From NCBI GenBank assembly GCA_034687125.1, contig JAQGBZ010000178.1, positions 62,001 through 126,000 on the forward strand: a stretch of DNA of 64,000 bases, written 5' to 3'. The notes below the pieces were generated by a model, which had not been told where the DNA came from, did no database searches, and saw nothing but the letters and a program-made list of their open reading frames with translations. Each line of letters begins with the position of its first letter. The stretch's first letter is position 1. The DNA is from Neelides folsomi. Taxonomy: Eukaryota; Arthropoda; Collembola; Neelipleona; Neelidae. The position numbers and the translations under genes were made by a program. Positions 11,601 through 26,002 of this stretch are shown here, piece by piece.

Positions 11601-14600
11601 GGACGCGACGGAGCGGAATAATATTTTATTTATGTTCTTTAAGTTTTTTTAAAGTTTATTCTTTAAAAAATTTAATATTTGTACATGAATCCATTCACAT
11701 CTAGTACAAAATTAATAAACATTCATTTAATATTAAAATTATATTTATTAATATTATACGGACATCTATCCTACATATATTTATAATATAGGATAGGTAA
11801 ACAAACATGGGTACGGTCTAAAATAATAGGTATGATATATTTGATATAAAATAGCATCACAAATCTTAATATTTAAAAGATGAAAGAAAAATTGAATTTA
11901 ACCTCAATATGACAATGTAAATAAATATATAGGTATCTTATTAAAGAGTCACATCATTATTTTGGTTTGCTTAAAGATTGTAAAGGCTATAAGCTTAGCG
12001 TTATTTTCATATAACGTAGTAAATAAAAATGATCTAAAAGGAATTGTGTATATAAATTTTTTATTGACGTTGTGTGTGTGTTTGGGCAGCCGTTTTAATG
12101 AGGCCATATGAGAAAGTGGGTTTAATTAAGGGGGAGTTTAAGTAGGAAAAGAATTTTATGTGAAGAACGGTCGAATTTCTTTTCCTCCTCCGACTTTCAT
12201 GCTTCTTGCCCCTTCATTACTTTTATTTACTTCCACTGAGCCGGAAAAGGGAAATAAAAAGGGAATGTCTCCCCTTACAAATTTATTAGGGGAGAAAATG
12301 TGTCCAAAATGCTTTCTCTTCATATAATATTAACTTTATTGAATGACCTATTAAATTTAATTGATTATAAAAACAATATTTTGATCTTAAACCGACTATA
12401 TAAGATTTAACGAACTTTTTATCTCCTCATTAATACCCTTAAATAAAATCTAACAGAAAAATAATAAATATTATATTTATTTTAATTGATAAAATATGAG
12501 AAGAATTTTGTTAATATATACATGTTAATATTCTCCAATTATAAAAGAAATCTCAATTTACAACAAATAGGAATAAAGTTAGATAACTTTTGAATTTTGA
12601 GATTCCAAGTAATATTTTGAAGGGATGCAATTTCAAGAGAAAATGAGATTTTGGGAATCGAATATCAAATTACATTTTTCGGTTCTACTCATTATCCCAA
12701 TACAAAAAACTGAAAAATATTCATTCCCAGTTGGAGCTTTAATTTCGCTATATATTGCTATGTTCCACCACATAACGATTATTAGATTTTTTATAACTTA
12801 TTTACGCAGTTTCTAAATTACAAAAATTTAAATTTCAAAATGTCCTGTTCCTCCCATTCAATTAATTTCCCCTCCCGTTGGCTACCTCCATTTATGACAT
12901 TTTTCCTAATTCAATTTGACTTCCCGTTTCCATTACACGAGGTGAAATAATTTGAAATCATGAAAGTGTGAATTTTAAATTAGAATATAAAAAGAACACA
13001 GGAAGGAAAAAAAGGAGAGAAATCTCCGAGTATTTTTCCTGTGGAAAGTAAGAGTTAATTTATAGAGTCGGGATTTATTTTCTTTTTCCTTAAGCCTGCG
13101 TGCTCCTCCGTAATTTGTCTCTCTCGGAAATGTCTCATTTCCACCGGCCTAAAACCTCGAGATTCTAAATAATAATGAAACACATACACACACACCACCA
13201 CCACACGTTATTTACAACCTCCCTTCAAAACACATATCTTTTTACTACATACATTCTCCTATCTCTCCTTATCTTAAGCTCCTTTGATACAATATGTTCC
13301 TTTACCACTTGTCTTTAAGACTTTCTCCAAATTGAACGTCAACTTCACCCATGCATTAAATGTTGTAAATATAACATACCGCATGTGTACATACATACAA
13401 ATACCATATACTCTTTTTTTGTTTTATAAATATCGGTCTATCAAAGCCTATTGTTTTATCATACTTTAAAAATTATATATGTTAGCGTTACTTTAAGCTT
13501 AATAATAAGGATGCGTACAAAGGGAACAAGTTTGAAAGTTTATTCCAGTTATTATAATTTAAGGACTTGGTCGCTTGGTACAGTGTGTCTATAAGAGAGT
13601 TTATCAACGTTGGCGGTATCTGTCTCAATTAATCTGTTTGTGAAAGTCTTGGAAGACATTTCCCGTTTATCACTCAACCTCTTGCATATATTTAAGACTT
13701 GGGGAACCTCAGGAGTCATTTGGAGCTTGGGAAATGAAGAGCCGCTGAACATGAGATTGGAGTGGGGGAGATAAGAACGAATTCTCCCACGTACAACACT
13801 CAGCTCACATTACTCAAAAAGATTCCAAACTCCCACTTTGTACAAAGCCTTGTTCGTAAAAATCTGCCCTTTCTGATAAAACTTTCTCTGTTCAAAATAT
13901 TATTTTCATGGTTAAACCAAAGAAAATTTTTATAAAGGTCGAGAGAATTCTCAAAGTTGGGAAAAGTTTTTCGATAGAATAAAAGTGTAATTATGATGGA
14001 GCTAAATTATGTGAAAATTTTCAATAAATTTAGGCAGTTTTTAGTCTCTTTATTAGAATGTTTTAAAAACAAGCTAGCAGATAAAAATATTGAAAAATAA
14101 AGTAAGTTCAAATACATATGGTACTAGAGAACATATTTATATTACTTACATATAAAGTGTATATGTGAATAAAAAAATTCTAAATGTGAATTTAAGATGT
14201 TTGAGTGGACACGTAGCATGAAACCAGAGATAAAACGTTTTCATTTTGAAATTGAGTATTCCCTTTGAGTGCTATTGGACCAAGGTTGTAAATCCATTAG
14301 AAAGGGGGACTTTATAGTCACTATAGTTTTGGTAGTACTTTGGAGTTTTAAAAGCCGAAGGTCATTTATTTGTTCTTGATGAAAAAGGACGCGGGGAAGA
14401 TCAATTCATTAAGAGAGCAAGTGGAAGCTTGGAGTTGGAAAGAAATCAACAATGGTCCACCATATTAATTAAAAAGTGGGAAATGGGAGAAAGTTTCTTC
14501 TATTAATTAGAATAATTGATGCGGGAGGTTCTTGAGAACTCCTGCGGCTTCCAATTCTCATCGCCCTCATCATCCCGAGCATTAAACCACTACAGCCATC

Positions 14601-17600
14601 ATTCCTCATCCTAATGAGCCTTCAAATCCCGAAATCCTCACGTTCTCCCCATTACCTCCTGCCTTCCTCTCCAAGCGATACAGGGAATTTGGCCACAAAA
14701 AACTAAACAATGCCCACAAGCAAGACTTAACAAAATCTCGCCCTACATTTTGAATTCGCCTTTCTAAATAATGAACAAAATCTATTCTTGTACTTTTCAT
14801 ATCACAAAGATTATTATAAGATATCCCGTATCTACACATTAGTACAGATAAATACATTGGTAGTATTAATGAAAAATAATAATATTACAGAATTAATGTT
14901 TTTGATTTTCGTGTCTTGAAAATCAAATTCTGAATGAAAGGAATAAAAATAATTGATTGCGCAGTTGGTGGGAAATTTTAAAAAAATGTTTGTTAAACCT
15001 GAAAATTCCTTTGATTGTTCTTTGGTGATTTATGAGCCAATAAAATAATATTGGCACACCCGCTGACATTTGAAATATGAAAAGGAATGAATCAATATAG
15101 CTGGTTGTAAAAGGAGCTTCGAGTGTCGACCCGATTAAACCTAGATTTATTTGTAGGAAAAAGGCAATAAAAACCTTCACCAGCCAAACTTCATTCTTTC
15201 AACTTACAAGAGTCGAGAATTTAAAAAACACATAAATTTGGTAATAAATGCCGTCGCTAATGTTTTCTTTAACTTTATTCGCGTGAATCAATATTTCCTC
15301 TTTCTTCCCTTTTAACAGTAAACCTTGCTTAACAAATGTTTTCCAATTTCGATAAATTTTTCCATCACAATGAGCTTTTATAGTGATTTTATTCCAATTG
15401 TTATAATGAATTTAAATGAATACAATTCCTTACTTTGTGCTTTGTGTAAAAATGTTGTTTATTTTTATAAAAGCGTTTAGAGAAACTTACAATGTTATTT
15501 TTGCTAATGTATTTTCGCTATTCACTGTAATATACTACATTTACTTTTGTACACATATAAGTATGTGGGTATATTAAAAATAATTGGGTCTAAAAATCAA
15601 TAAAATGAGGGCTGGAGACTGAAACAATGCCAAAAGTTGGGAATAAATGTGTGAATATTTCGTATGAAAAAAATAGTTTTATGAAAGATTTATTTGACAA
15701 CTTCACTTCATCTTTTCCACTATACATAAATTGAAGTATTGGGACGTTCTTCTTTGTCAGCGTTGTCAACTCTTCCCAATTCCTTCTAAGTCCTCGCAAT
15801 TTCATTTTTTTCTCTTCAGCCTCTTCGCATCTCAAATATTTCAAATATCCCACATATCACGTAGGTGTTTGAGTGTTACTTCAAAGTTATAATAACTATA
15901 TTTGTAAGTATAAAAACATCTTAGGTCTTAACCCTATAATAAATATTCATACCGGTATACAGAACGGTAACTCATATTGGTAGCAAAAATAAGAATAGTG
16001 TTTTATACACATTTCATAAGTTCCATATTATATTTGCACAAACATTACTTTCCCCTGTAATACTTTTACGATATGGAAATTTCTATGAATTTTTTCCCTT
16101 TTCTCAATTTCTCAACTTGTCAGCATCACGATATTGAAACTATTAGATGAATTGGAATGAGAAAAGTTATGAAATATTTGACAATTTGACATTAAACCCA
16201 CGTTGAATTATTTCCATATCTTGGTCGAATTTAAATAATAGTATTTTACATTTTGGTTGAAGAATGTATACTGTATTTATCCAATTAACTTGTACATTTT
16301 TAATCTGCGTAATTTAAAGGGGCGTAAGAAATTGTGGGAAAACTTACGACGCACATCGTGTGATAAAAAACATTAACCAGGTTGAAATATGAATTGGTAA
16401 ATGAAGTAAAACATGAAGTAATTGAGTTAATTTGTAATGGAAGAAATAGAAGTGGCGGATGGCATGCGGTGGAGTGTGCGATTAATAAGAGCATATTAAG
16501 ACACGTGGGAGTGTCACATAAAAGAAAATATAAACGCATATTCTCCCATTTTCTCATAGTGAAAGGAAGGGGATTTTTTATACATAGCGGGTTCTTCATA
16601 TGGCTTGGGCTTCAAAAATGTTGGCTGAATCCCCGAGGGATAAAGCTGCTTTCGCCATTACGTCCATTACTTATATAAAAGCTTATATAAATAAATAATA
16701 ATTACGGAAAATTTTATAAGTTTATATAGAATTTTATTTCGTATATGATAATGAAAATAATGATAAATATACATGTTATATATTGTAGAATATAAATATT
16801 GTATACATATTTATATTCTACAATATATAAATTATATAACTTTTATTACTTACCTATTAAATATATATATATGATAATATGACACATGAATACTTTCCAT
16901 GAAACAGATAATTAAGTTAATTATTTTCTTGTTATAACTAATTTTGTATTTAATGAATTAAATATAATATTATTTCAAATAATAAACTTGAAATTGGGTT
17001 GATTTGTGTGCTTTGTCCAAATTCTATATTACTTGTGTTATTTGATCTTTGCGGTTTGATCTTTGGCTTGGATTTCTCTGGAGTTTATGAATCCCGGAGA
17101 GTTTGTTTTCTTCCAGAGATTATTGGATTTGCGGGCGAGGTTTGAGAAGGCCATATTTCTCTCTTTGAAGATTACAAGGAGTCATTAGGTTCAGAATGGG
17201 TTCAGATGACCATATTTACTTTACCAAATAATATATTGCCTGGATCCATCCACCCATTCACTTCTGATGTAAATATTGTAAATTGTATATTCTAACAATA
17301 TACCAATATACCATAAATATGTTCAATTTCAATTAAAGTATATATATTATGTACTTATTTATGGTATATGGTATGTATCTATAATGTAATGAAAATATCA
17401 TGAGCCAATGTATCTACAGGGCAAATTCAATTTTAAATGTAATATTAAATCTGGATATATCCGTTGCTTTACATTCGATGTTGTTTGTGAATTTTGCTGG
17501 TATACATGTAATAAATATCAATGGATAAATTTAAAAGACATTAAGTTAAATGTAAACTGATGATGTCTGATGAATTTATGTGTGGGGATAAGTGTGAAGG

Positions 17601-20600
17601 AGCTAAAAGCCGTCTTGTGAGGGAATTAATGGGATTCTCATCGGAAGGAGATTAAATGGATATTAGGAAATCTCTTAATTAAACTTCGTCCCAGAAGATG
17701 AGGGTCCAATATAAGAATTCAATTTACTTTGAGGAGGAATGGAAGTGAAAGGGAATTGAATGAAATCTCGAGGATTCTCCAAAATACATCCCAGAAATTC
17801 AAAGTCCGTGAAATGGATTCCCAATCCTTTACGCATCTCTCCCTCCAACCGCTTTCACACAGATCCTAAACCGCAATTCCCATTAGATTTAAACTTTCAA
17901 CAATAATTCAATATTGATATTTCATTCTTCAATCCTACATAAAAGCTCAAAAAACCCTCCAAAATCTAAAAATCTTATCGTTAGTAAAAATCTCAATATG
18001 TTCTTTTAAGCTCAAGAAAACTCAAGATTATAATAGAATATATATTCTATACAAAATAAAACTTATACGGTATAATATATATTGTGTACTAATATGTATG
18101 TAATATATAATCTTGAATAGAAACTTCTCCAAATAATTTAAAAGTAAATAATTCTAAACTTAATTTCAGGAAATTCAAAATTTGCCGCTTTTCTGTAAGT
18201 TTAATTACCATGTGGGATAAATTGTAGTTAAAGTTTTGAAAGGTTGTTCCAAGTTAAAGTACAATTAATCTTCGTTTTCCCACAACCGTCTCCCTAATGT
18301 GCGAAAAGTGTTGGAATTATCTGCGACCGAACTTAAGTTTTACTGTTGTTGGGTAGAGGCGTAAAAGTGTTTGAGAGTTTTCCCCTTAATTAAATGAGGG
18401 GCTCGTGTTTCCCATGAGGAAAATGTATGCTTTTACACATGATCCTGTACCCTTGTATTTGTATAGCTACATCCACTCACCCTTCATATAATATCCAATA
18501 TATCCTTATTCCCTACAAGTGTAAATACATGTGAATAACATATATCCCAAGAAGGATTTTACTTCCTACGTGCCTTGGTGTACGTGAGAATGAATATCCC
18601 ACTGAGAGTTGAATCCCCGTCGTCTAGGGAGAAAGATTCTTCGGAATCTCTCAATTGGAAGGAGAAGCAATAAAAGTAATTTAATTACCCCCCTCCTCCC
18701 TCACTTAATTACTTTCCCCATCAATCTCACAATGAATCAAAAGGAGATCGCTTTCATATTTCATTCTCTCCGATCTTCCTCAATTTCATCCCCAACAGAA
18801 CTTATATTTATACTCGTGTTCTTCCTAAACCAAAAATGTTTCCCCTGAACGTGCCAGAAATACAAAAATAGTACTTTTATTTGAAGATCAAATTTAATAA
18901 AAAGGACTTATTAAAGTATAAAACTTAACTAATATTTAACTATACCTGCATATCTAAATTTTACTTGAATGTGCAATATTATACTATTTATATATTCTCT
19001 ATATTAAGTAAAGTATGGTTAATATAACAAATTAAACATGCATTACTCAACTGTAAGTTAAGTTGACACAAGACATAACCTTTGGTTAATTTATCCTGAC
19101 CTGATTTGATTTATCTAAAAGCATAAGTTGAATGGAAGAATGTAAGTAAATATTAAATAAAATATGGTAAATATGTTTTGTCTCTGTGGATTAGAAGATG
19201 TAAAACAGAAAAGTGTCAAAATGTCATTTCTGCCCAACTTTCTCGATCGTTTCTCTGGTTGGGAAGGAGTTGGGGATTAAAAAAAGGAAGAGCAGATGTG
19301 CACACGACATCCCCACTCAATGTTAAACGACAAAGTTCGGGAGAATGAGGAAAAACAGTTTTTCTCCTTGCATTTACAATTTCATTTTCCATCCATCTCA
19401 CTTTGCCCAACCTTCGAAATTTAAAACTTTCTCCTTCCACTTAAACACTTTTGACCTTTTAAAACATTCATGAAAATAATCCCAACTTATCCATGTCACA
19501 CACATCCATACTTATACTTATATATATTATATTTATATGCATATTTTTATTTTTATATACATACATTACATGAAATATTAATATGAAAAAATATACAAAT
19601 TCCAGACTAGCTAAATATGAAATTATTTAAATTAATATTATTTTTACCTCTTATTTGCTACTTTAATTTTAATTTTAAATAAATATATTAAATACTTATA
19701 CTTATCTGTATATGTAAGGTATGTGTACTTTATTACATCTTGCATACGTCATGTAAGATGAATGTATAATTTAAATTATTAAAATTTCCGGCGGTATATA
19801 TGATATTGATATGGAGAATGGAAAATTTGAATTTCGCTTCCAGGCTGAATAATATTAGATAATAAAAGGCATATAAAATTGTGTTTTATGTTGATAATGT
19901 ATGGTGATTGAAGTAATGTTGTATTTTGCCTCGGGACACATCCGTTATCATCTTACACAACCCCTCGTCTGGAGCTATCAATCAAAAGGCAGGGGCGGAA
20001 GAAGGCAATTTGCGGATTTTCATCCTCGTCTGACTTTCCGCGGTTAATTCGGCGGCATAATTCCCTTCTTCTCCTCCAATGGAGAGTCGCTGAAGGGAAC
20101 CGGAGCGGAGATAGGAAAATCATACAGTTGAGGAATGTACACGCTTCAATGAACAACAGAATTACAAACGAACCAAGTTGTTCACAACATCCATTGACAG
20201 CAAATCGATGGGTTTTGGACTATAGCTCTCACAAACTCATAAACTTCATTCTTATACCATTCATATTTCATTATTAAGTGGCCAGACCATTTTTTTCAAA
20301 TTAACTCTGGTTAAAAAACGCGCTGTATATAAAATGTATAAATAGGATTATAAAAAATTCAACAAGGCAGTAATATGCTGAAAATACAAAAGAGAAAATG
20401 CAAGAGTGAAATTAGCAAGAAAATGGTTAAATATTAATAAATTGTTCTACGGACCAAAATTAATGTAATAAAACATGAAGAATTTAAGGAAAATTTTGAA
20501 AATTTCTTGCAGCGAGAAAATTTTAAACTTGAAGCTTCGCATTAAGTTTTCCATTTGAAGGTCCATAAATAAATTAATAAAATAATGGAAATCCTTCCGG

Positions 20601-23600
20601 TAGTGTTATGAGTTTGTAAAATGTAAAGTTTGAAGCAAAGTGTTCATTTGTTTAAGCCTCTTATGAATAAGTAGAGAAGCTTCAATGTCCGCCGTTAGAA
20701 CGCATAAGAAATTTTAATCCTTTGTTTCCTCCTCTCCCGGGGAAATTTCTCTTTGCTCTGAGTAAACATCCTTTGAAGGAGACGGAAAGGGAAAAGTAAT
20801 TAAATCCAAGCTCTCCGCCAACTCCCATTAATATCTTATTGTGGAGGCGGACGGTTCTTTATTCACCCACAAAATAATTTTATGATCCATTTAAAACGCT
20901 TTTAAAAACAGATCAAACTTCCCACTTCAAAACCACGCCTTTTCAATATTAAATCTTTTTATGGAACATTAATTCTCCAAAATTAAAACCATTTAATAAA
21001 AAAGATTCTCTGTTAAAAGATTCACTCTTTTCTCAAAAATTTCTAATTTTTAATTCAATATTTAATTTACAGATTACACAATTAGAGTAATAATTATTAT
21101 AAGTAGTTGGAAAATGATATAGTAGTTAGTTGCATCTATAATGGTAAGAAATTTGGTAAATAATGTTAAGATTAATATTGGAATAATTATATTAAAATTG
21201 AGATTTTTGAATATTAATCAAAAGACAAATTCTGTCGCATTATTTAGTTGTAGTTGATCTTAACGAGTCAACAAGTACAGGAAAGATAGGGAGTTAATAC
21301 GCGTTGAAATGAGATTAAGAGTTGAGTGGATTAATAAAAAGATTATGTAGAAATCTTGGGATTATTATACGCCAGGGATCTTTGTGCTGAGTTTGAGAGC
21401 TGAGGTTAACTAATGCTTGTGAAGATAAGAGGGGAAAGTTTTGGTGTCTGGGATGGTCGGAGCCACCAGGCGCCATAAAGAGATTTTCCTCAACAACTTT
21501 CAAAGTTTCTTCAAACTCCTCGAAACTTCCCTTATTTCACCTTTTAACTACACCATAAGTCCATATACTCCGTCTCGACAATGAATTATGAACAATTCGT
21601 TAAAGACTTCATGTTTCGTCAAACGAAATTTAGATCTCTTTGCGCCCTTTACTTCATAAACCTTTTCACATAGTTAGGATTTATAACTTAAAATTATGGT
21701 CATAATTTATGATGTAATATTAAATTTATTATCTTAAATTATAATCATCATTTTAACATTAAACTTTAATAGGAAAAATTAATTTAATAATAATAATTAT
21801 GATTATTTTATAAATATTTAATAATGAAATAACGATTCACTAAATACTGCAAAATTTTAGAATTTCAAATTAGGTTTAATGTATGTAAAAGGAATTTTAT
21901 AGTGAAATGTTAAGTAAATTGGCAAGAAATGAACCTGACTGTGTATTAATATTTAATGACAATTGGGGTAATTAATGTAATGGATGTAATTAAATAAATT
22001 GGGTGAATTCTTTCAGCTCCCTTTGTGTCTCCTTTAATAATAGAGGTGAATTAAAGAGGGCCACGCTGGATAATTTTATTTCATCATACTTTCATAGAAA
22101 TTCTCTTTTTAATGGACCTTTTTATAAATGGAACTTAATATTTTATTCCTTTTTCAAACATTTTCTTTGTTCTCTGAAACTGAATTGAAAATTCCCAACT
22201 TTCTCCTTCTCAAATTGAAGAGAAAATATTCAAATTAATAATTTGGGACGGAAAAGGTAGAAGAAGAAATTCATCATAATGATTTACTACTTTCAAGAAT
22301 TGAATGGGAAACTTTGTTGGAAATTTTCCATCAGCGTTTTACTCAATAAATTATTCGATTCAAATGAAGGTTTTGACCAACTTTTTTATTTTTATCTAAA
22401 AACTGAATAAATATACATTAGAATTTTCATGCATATTATCTTTATATCATTTTATAATTTACAGAAAATGATTTTACAGAATTTCCGAAATCTTTATTTT
22501 ATTTCAATATAAAGTTCCAAGTGTGAAATTGATGCGTAAAATGTAATTATGTAATAATTGTAAATTTTAATATAGGAAATTTGAAATATGAAAAAGGCAT
22601 AAGGGATTGGAAATCGAAGGCGCCTTTGAACTCGCAATTAAATTAATGGGGGTAATTAATATGGCTTTCCCTTTACATTTCATCCTATAATATAGGTCCA
22701 TATGATCCATATGTATCTATGAATTATTGGGGTTTTTGAACATGAGTCGCATTGTCATGTGATCCCTCGGTTTAATTGCCCGCTCTTAATTACACTTTCA
22801 AATGTCACCATGGAAGGAAGTGGAATGGAAAGTTGAAAGAATTTCCTCATCCATTACAAAACTCCCTTTAGATCCATGTTATAACTCCTAATTAGGGCAT
22901 CATTAGCATGGCTATTGAACATGAAACTTATTAATCTCCTTCTCAAAATTTCTAATATCAAAAGAAAATTTAATATCGCGGGAAATTTAAAATGACCAAT
23001 TGAAAATTGAAATTTTTGCTTAATTTACAAGATAATTAATTTAATTTACATTTGTTAGTTGAACTACATTAAACTTTACACAATTATTGTAGTTCAATTT
23101 CGGTGGTAAATTTAAATTTAAAACTTTGTTTTCTTTTTCAGAATGGGAAGTTGAAGAAGTTGATGGATTAAACGGAGAATTTCCTTCTCCTCGAAATTTT
23201 CCATCATTTTGGCATTCTGGTAGTGGATCTCCTTGGTGGATGTTTGGCGGGGTCGAAAACTCAAGTTTGGGTCCCTTAAGCGACCTTTGGACTCTTGATG
23301 AAGAACTTGGCTCGTGGCGTCTCGTGTTTGACCCCAAAACTCACGCTCACTTCTCATCCCCCATTTCATCTTCTTGGCCTGAAAACATCAATTCCTCGTT
23401 GCTCTGCGGTCTCTCCACTTCTATCGCTGCTTTCCCTTTAACCTCCGGTGGAAAAAAACCCGTGAGTCGCTCTTTACATTTTGTCCTAAAACTTCTCCGC
23501 AAACTTTTCACCTTACATCCGCAAAAACGATTGTGTTCCTCTCGCTTATATCTCTTCACAAAGTTCTTAGAAAGTCAAAGACGATAATGTTTTGGAAACT

Positions 23601-26002
23601 TTGCTCATATGCGTAAAATTATATTTTATTCCCTGCGTTAGAAAAACTTATCTCTGCTCTTTCGGCCTTCTTTTCAATCTTTTATCAATATTTACCTTTG
23701 TTTATTAAAGATGACCTAAACTTTTAATATTACATTTAAAAAATTTAATTTTTCAATAAATTCATGAAAAGGTTTAAAATTCAAAAGGCGAAATTCATGA
23801 AAATTTGAAAAACGAAATTCATGAAAATTCAAAAAACGAAATTCATGAAAATTCAAAATCGAAATTTACAAAAGAAATTCCATAATTAAATTTCCAAAAT
23901 TCAAAATACTTGGCACTTTTTAGTTATATTAAATAAACCTGACTTTTTGCAATATTAAAATGAAGAAAAATTTGAATAAATTCCAGATTGGTGAGCATCG
24001 TGGTATGAGTGAAGAAAGCGTGGTTTGGACTTATGAAACGAAGGAAGGAGTTTGGACGGCGTACATCTGCTGCGACGCCTGTGTCCCTTCCAACCCCAAC
24101 TCCACTCTCAATTTCTGCCCAAAGTTCGAGGAAAGTTCTTCGTTCTGGTGTGGTTCAGATGGTCTCCTTGGTTTTCAACTTTCTCCTCAAACTCCGCTCC
24201 TCCGACAATTCGCCCACCTATGGAAATTTTCCCTCCTTTCCAACGAATGGATCAAAATGCCAAATGTAACGTTGAGCAAGAAATCTCTCAAAATCCTCAC
24301 AACACGTCCCTGCCGCTCAGTCGCTCCGGAAAATCCTCCACCTGAGCTCGAGACTTCCCTGTACATTTTGTGCCCGGTGGAGGCCAAGGGCGGGAACGAG
24401 CTGAACATTTTAAAATTTTCCCCTGCTTCTTCCTCAATCAATTTGCTCCCCTCGACCGTCACCCTCAATGTGGCTTTCAAGGACGGGGATTTATGGAGGG
24501 ATAAATCAAGGTCGGTGCTCAACGCGGTTTATTTGGCTGATTCCAACGCGACGGTTCTTTTGATTGCTTATGGAAGGCTGTTGGATTTATTTGTTGATTT
24601 GGGTGGGAGGTCGGGGGGATTGACGAGGGTGGAAAACGTGTGGAGGGGAAATAGTTTGCGGGAATTTCAAACCGTCGACTATTTTTACTCCCTGCAGATT
24701 ACGATGGGCGGGCGGAATTATTCTTTTTATATGGGAAATCCCAGGGGCGCCCCTTTACGATTTCAACCCAACGAGCGTGGAATTCCTAATGGGGAAGAAG
24801 AAAATGCTGGGCGGCTCGCGTTCTTCATTCGGTTACAAAGTGACGAAACTGTGTTTTTACCTCCCAGAGACGCCGACATGCTTTCACCCATCACTCCACA
24901 AACCTCAACCACTTTATTTAATTTGACTCAATTTGACACACACGTGACAATCTCACCGCCAATTTCAAATTTTTCAACACCACAACCAATTCCAAGTCAT
25001 TCAATGTCGCTCACAACTTCTAAATCTGCACAGCCAAATTTAAACCCTTCACTACCGCCAAATTTAAACCCTTCACCACCACCAAATTTCCCAACATCGC
25101 GAAATTTAAATTCTTCAACATGGCCAAATCTTCAAAAACCACCCAACAATACAAGTAACGAATTTGATGTGCCAACAAACAATAGACTTAAAGCCCAAAT
25201 CAAAATTCCGCCAAATGAATCAAACGAAATCAGTCAATCAAATGAAAATTCAAATTTACAACAAAACGCATCAATTAGCACTTCACATTCTTCAGAAATG
25301 TCAAAAGAAGTGCCAGTCAATCCAAAGCCAACACCAATCCAAACACAACACAAAAAAGCCCCCAGAGGGAAAAATTTAAAAATTGCGGGCTTAAATCGTC
25401 AAAATTTAAATGCTGCCCTCGGGCCCAATTCCCCCGACTTGAACCTCAATCATCATAAAATCGTCATTGGAACTTCACCTCCCTCTTCTACAGTTAAAAC
25501 TCCACGTGCAATGCCAATGGTCCGAAGGATTTCTGAAAATTCCCTCGAATCTTCACCGTCGGCCCTCACTTTAAAATTCCCCGCTCAAGTGTCGGAATTC
25601 CAGAGGGAAAATTTGCATGAACAGCATTTAGTCACCAGCACAACTCCTAAGCCTAAAGGGAAGACCAACGGGGAGGTTTTTGATTCCAAGGGAACCAATT
25701 CCCACAATACTTATTCCTCCTCTGAGGTCGTCATTGACTCCAATGATCAAACGAGGTTAATTAACTCGTCCGGTGGCTTCGGGTCCGGAAGTGAAAGTTC
25801 AAAGTCTATGATGTTCTTTTCCCTCAGTTTGAGCTTTTTCGGGGTTTTCGGTTTCATCCTTTTTGTCCGGCGGTGTGTCAAATGCCCGCCGGCCAATGAA
25901 AGTGAATTTGTTGCGGGAAGTAGTTTGAAAGAACTGCCGATGAGATATTCTTCAATTCCTGACGAGCTTTCGTTTCATCACAACCACACACCCATTGTAT
26001 GA
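8646..26002 (+). CDS. Kelch-motif type I membrane protein, secreted ectodomain
   Basis: Three exons: 8646-8970, 23142-23461 and 23987-26002; phases 1 and 0 match, giving 886 codons plus stop. Exon 1 starts MSTGTYLFFIFLIAPFSLSL, a signal peptide, then a charged linker. Exon 2 holds a kelch-like blade (FPSPRNFPSFW, WWMFGG, LSDLWTLDEELGSWRLV). Exon 3 begins with a second blade-like segment (LWKFSLLSNEWIKM) with several cysteines. A Ser/Thr/Asn/Pro-rich stalk follows (about residues 300-800, with repeats of PPNLNPS), then a membrane span at about 823-842 and a 44-residue cytoplasmic tail starting RRCVKC. Only two blades are visible, fewer than a closed kelch propeller needs, so more exons could lie in the 14-kb intron. 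I do not recognise the family. The exon 1 link rests on phase and signal-peptide logic. Confidence 0.7.
13182..13203. repeat. CA/CAC microsatellite
   Basis: A run of CA dinucleotides merging into CCA/CAC triplets in the long intron. A simple slippage repeat with no assigned function. Confidence 0.7.
16776..16830. repeat. Perfect 24-bp-arm palindrome (hairpin, 7-nt loop)
   Basis: 16776-16799 is the exact reverse complement of 16807-16830, with TGTATAC between. The sequence is AT-rich but not a simple AT repeat: the arms include TTGTAGAATATAAAT. It would form a strong hairpin in DNA or intronic RNA. No known element is recognised. Confidence 0.8.
23788..23875. repeat. Short tandem repeat, ~25-bp unit, in intron 2
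   Basis: About four imperfect copies of a unit containing GAAATTCATGAAAATTCAAA lie head to tail, ending about 110 bp before the exon 3 acceptor of the kelch-like gene. Likely replication slippage. Confidence 0.7.

Larger units (their letters stand above)
8971..23141 (+). other. 14.2-kb first intron of the kelch-like gene
   Basis: Begins GTGATT and ends TTTTTCAG. Scattered short ORFs on both strands look non-coding. It contains a CA/CAC microsatellite near 13182-13203, a perfect long palindrome at 16776-16830, and many AT-rich tracts. I saw no transposase or reverse-transcriptase fragment. Long first introns often hold enhancers, which cannot be seen by eye, and missing kelch exons might be here. 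Confidence 0.6.

Noticed and set aside
23126-23587. ORF extending past the kelch exon on both sides
   Set aside because: The flanking parts lie outside a clean acceptor (CAG at 23141) and donor (GTGAGT at 23462); only the inside is in phase with its neighbours.
24187-24522. Minus-strand ORF inside the kelch-like gene's third exon
   Set aside because: Antisense shadow of a strong coding frame; no start context or motif.
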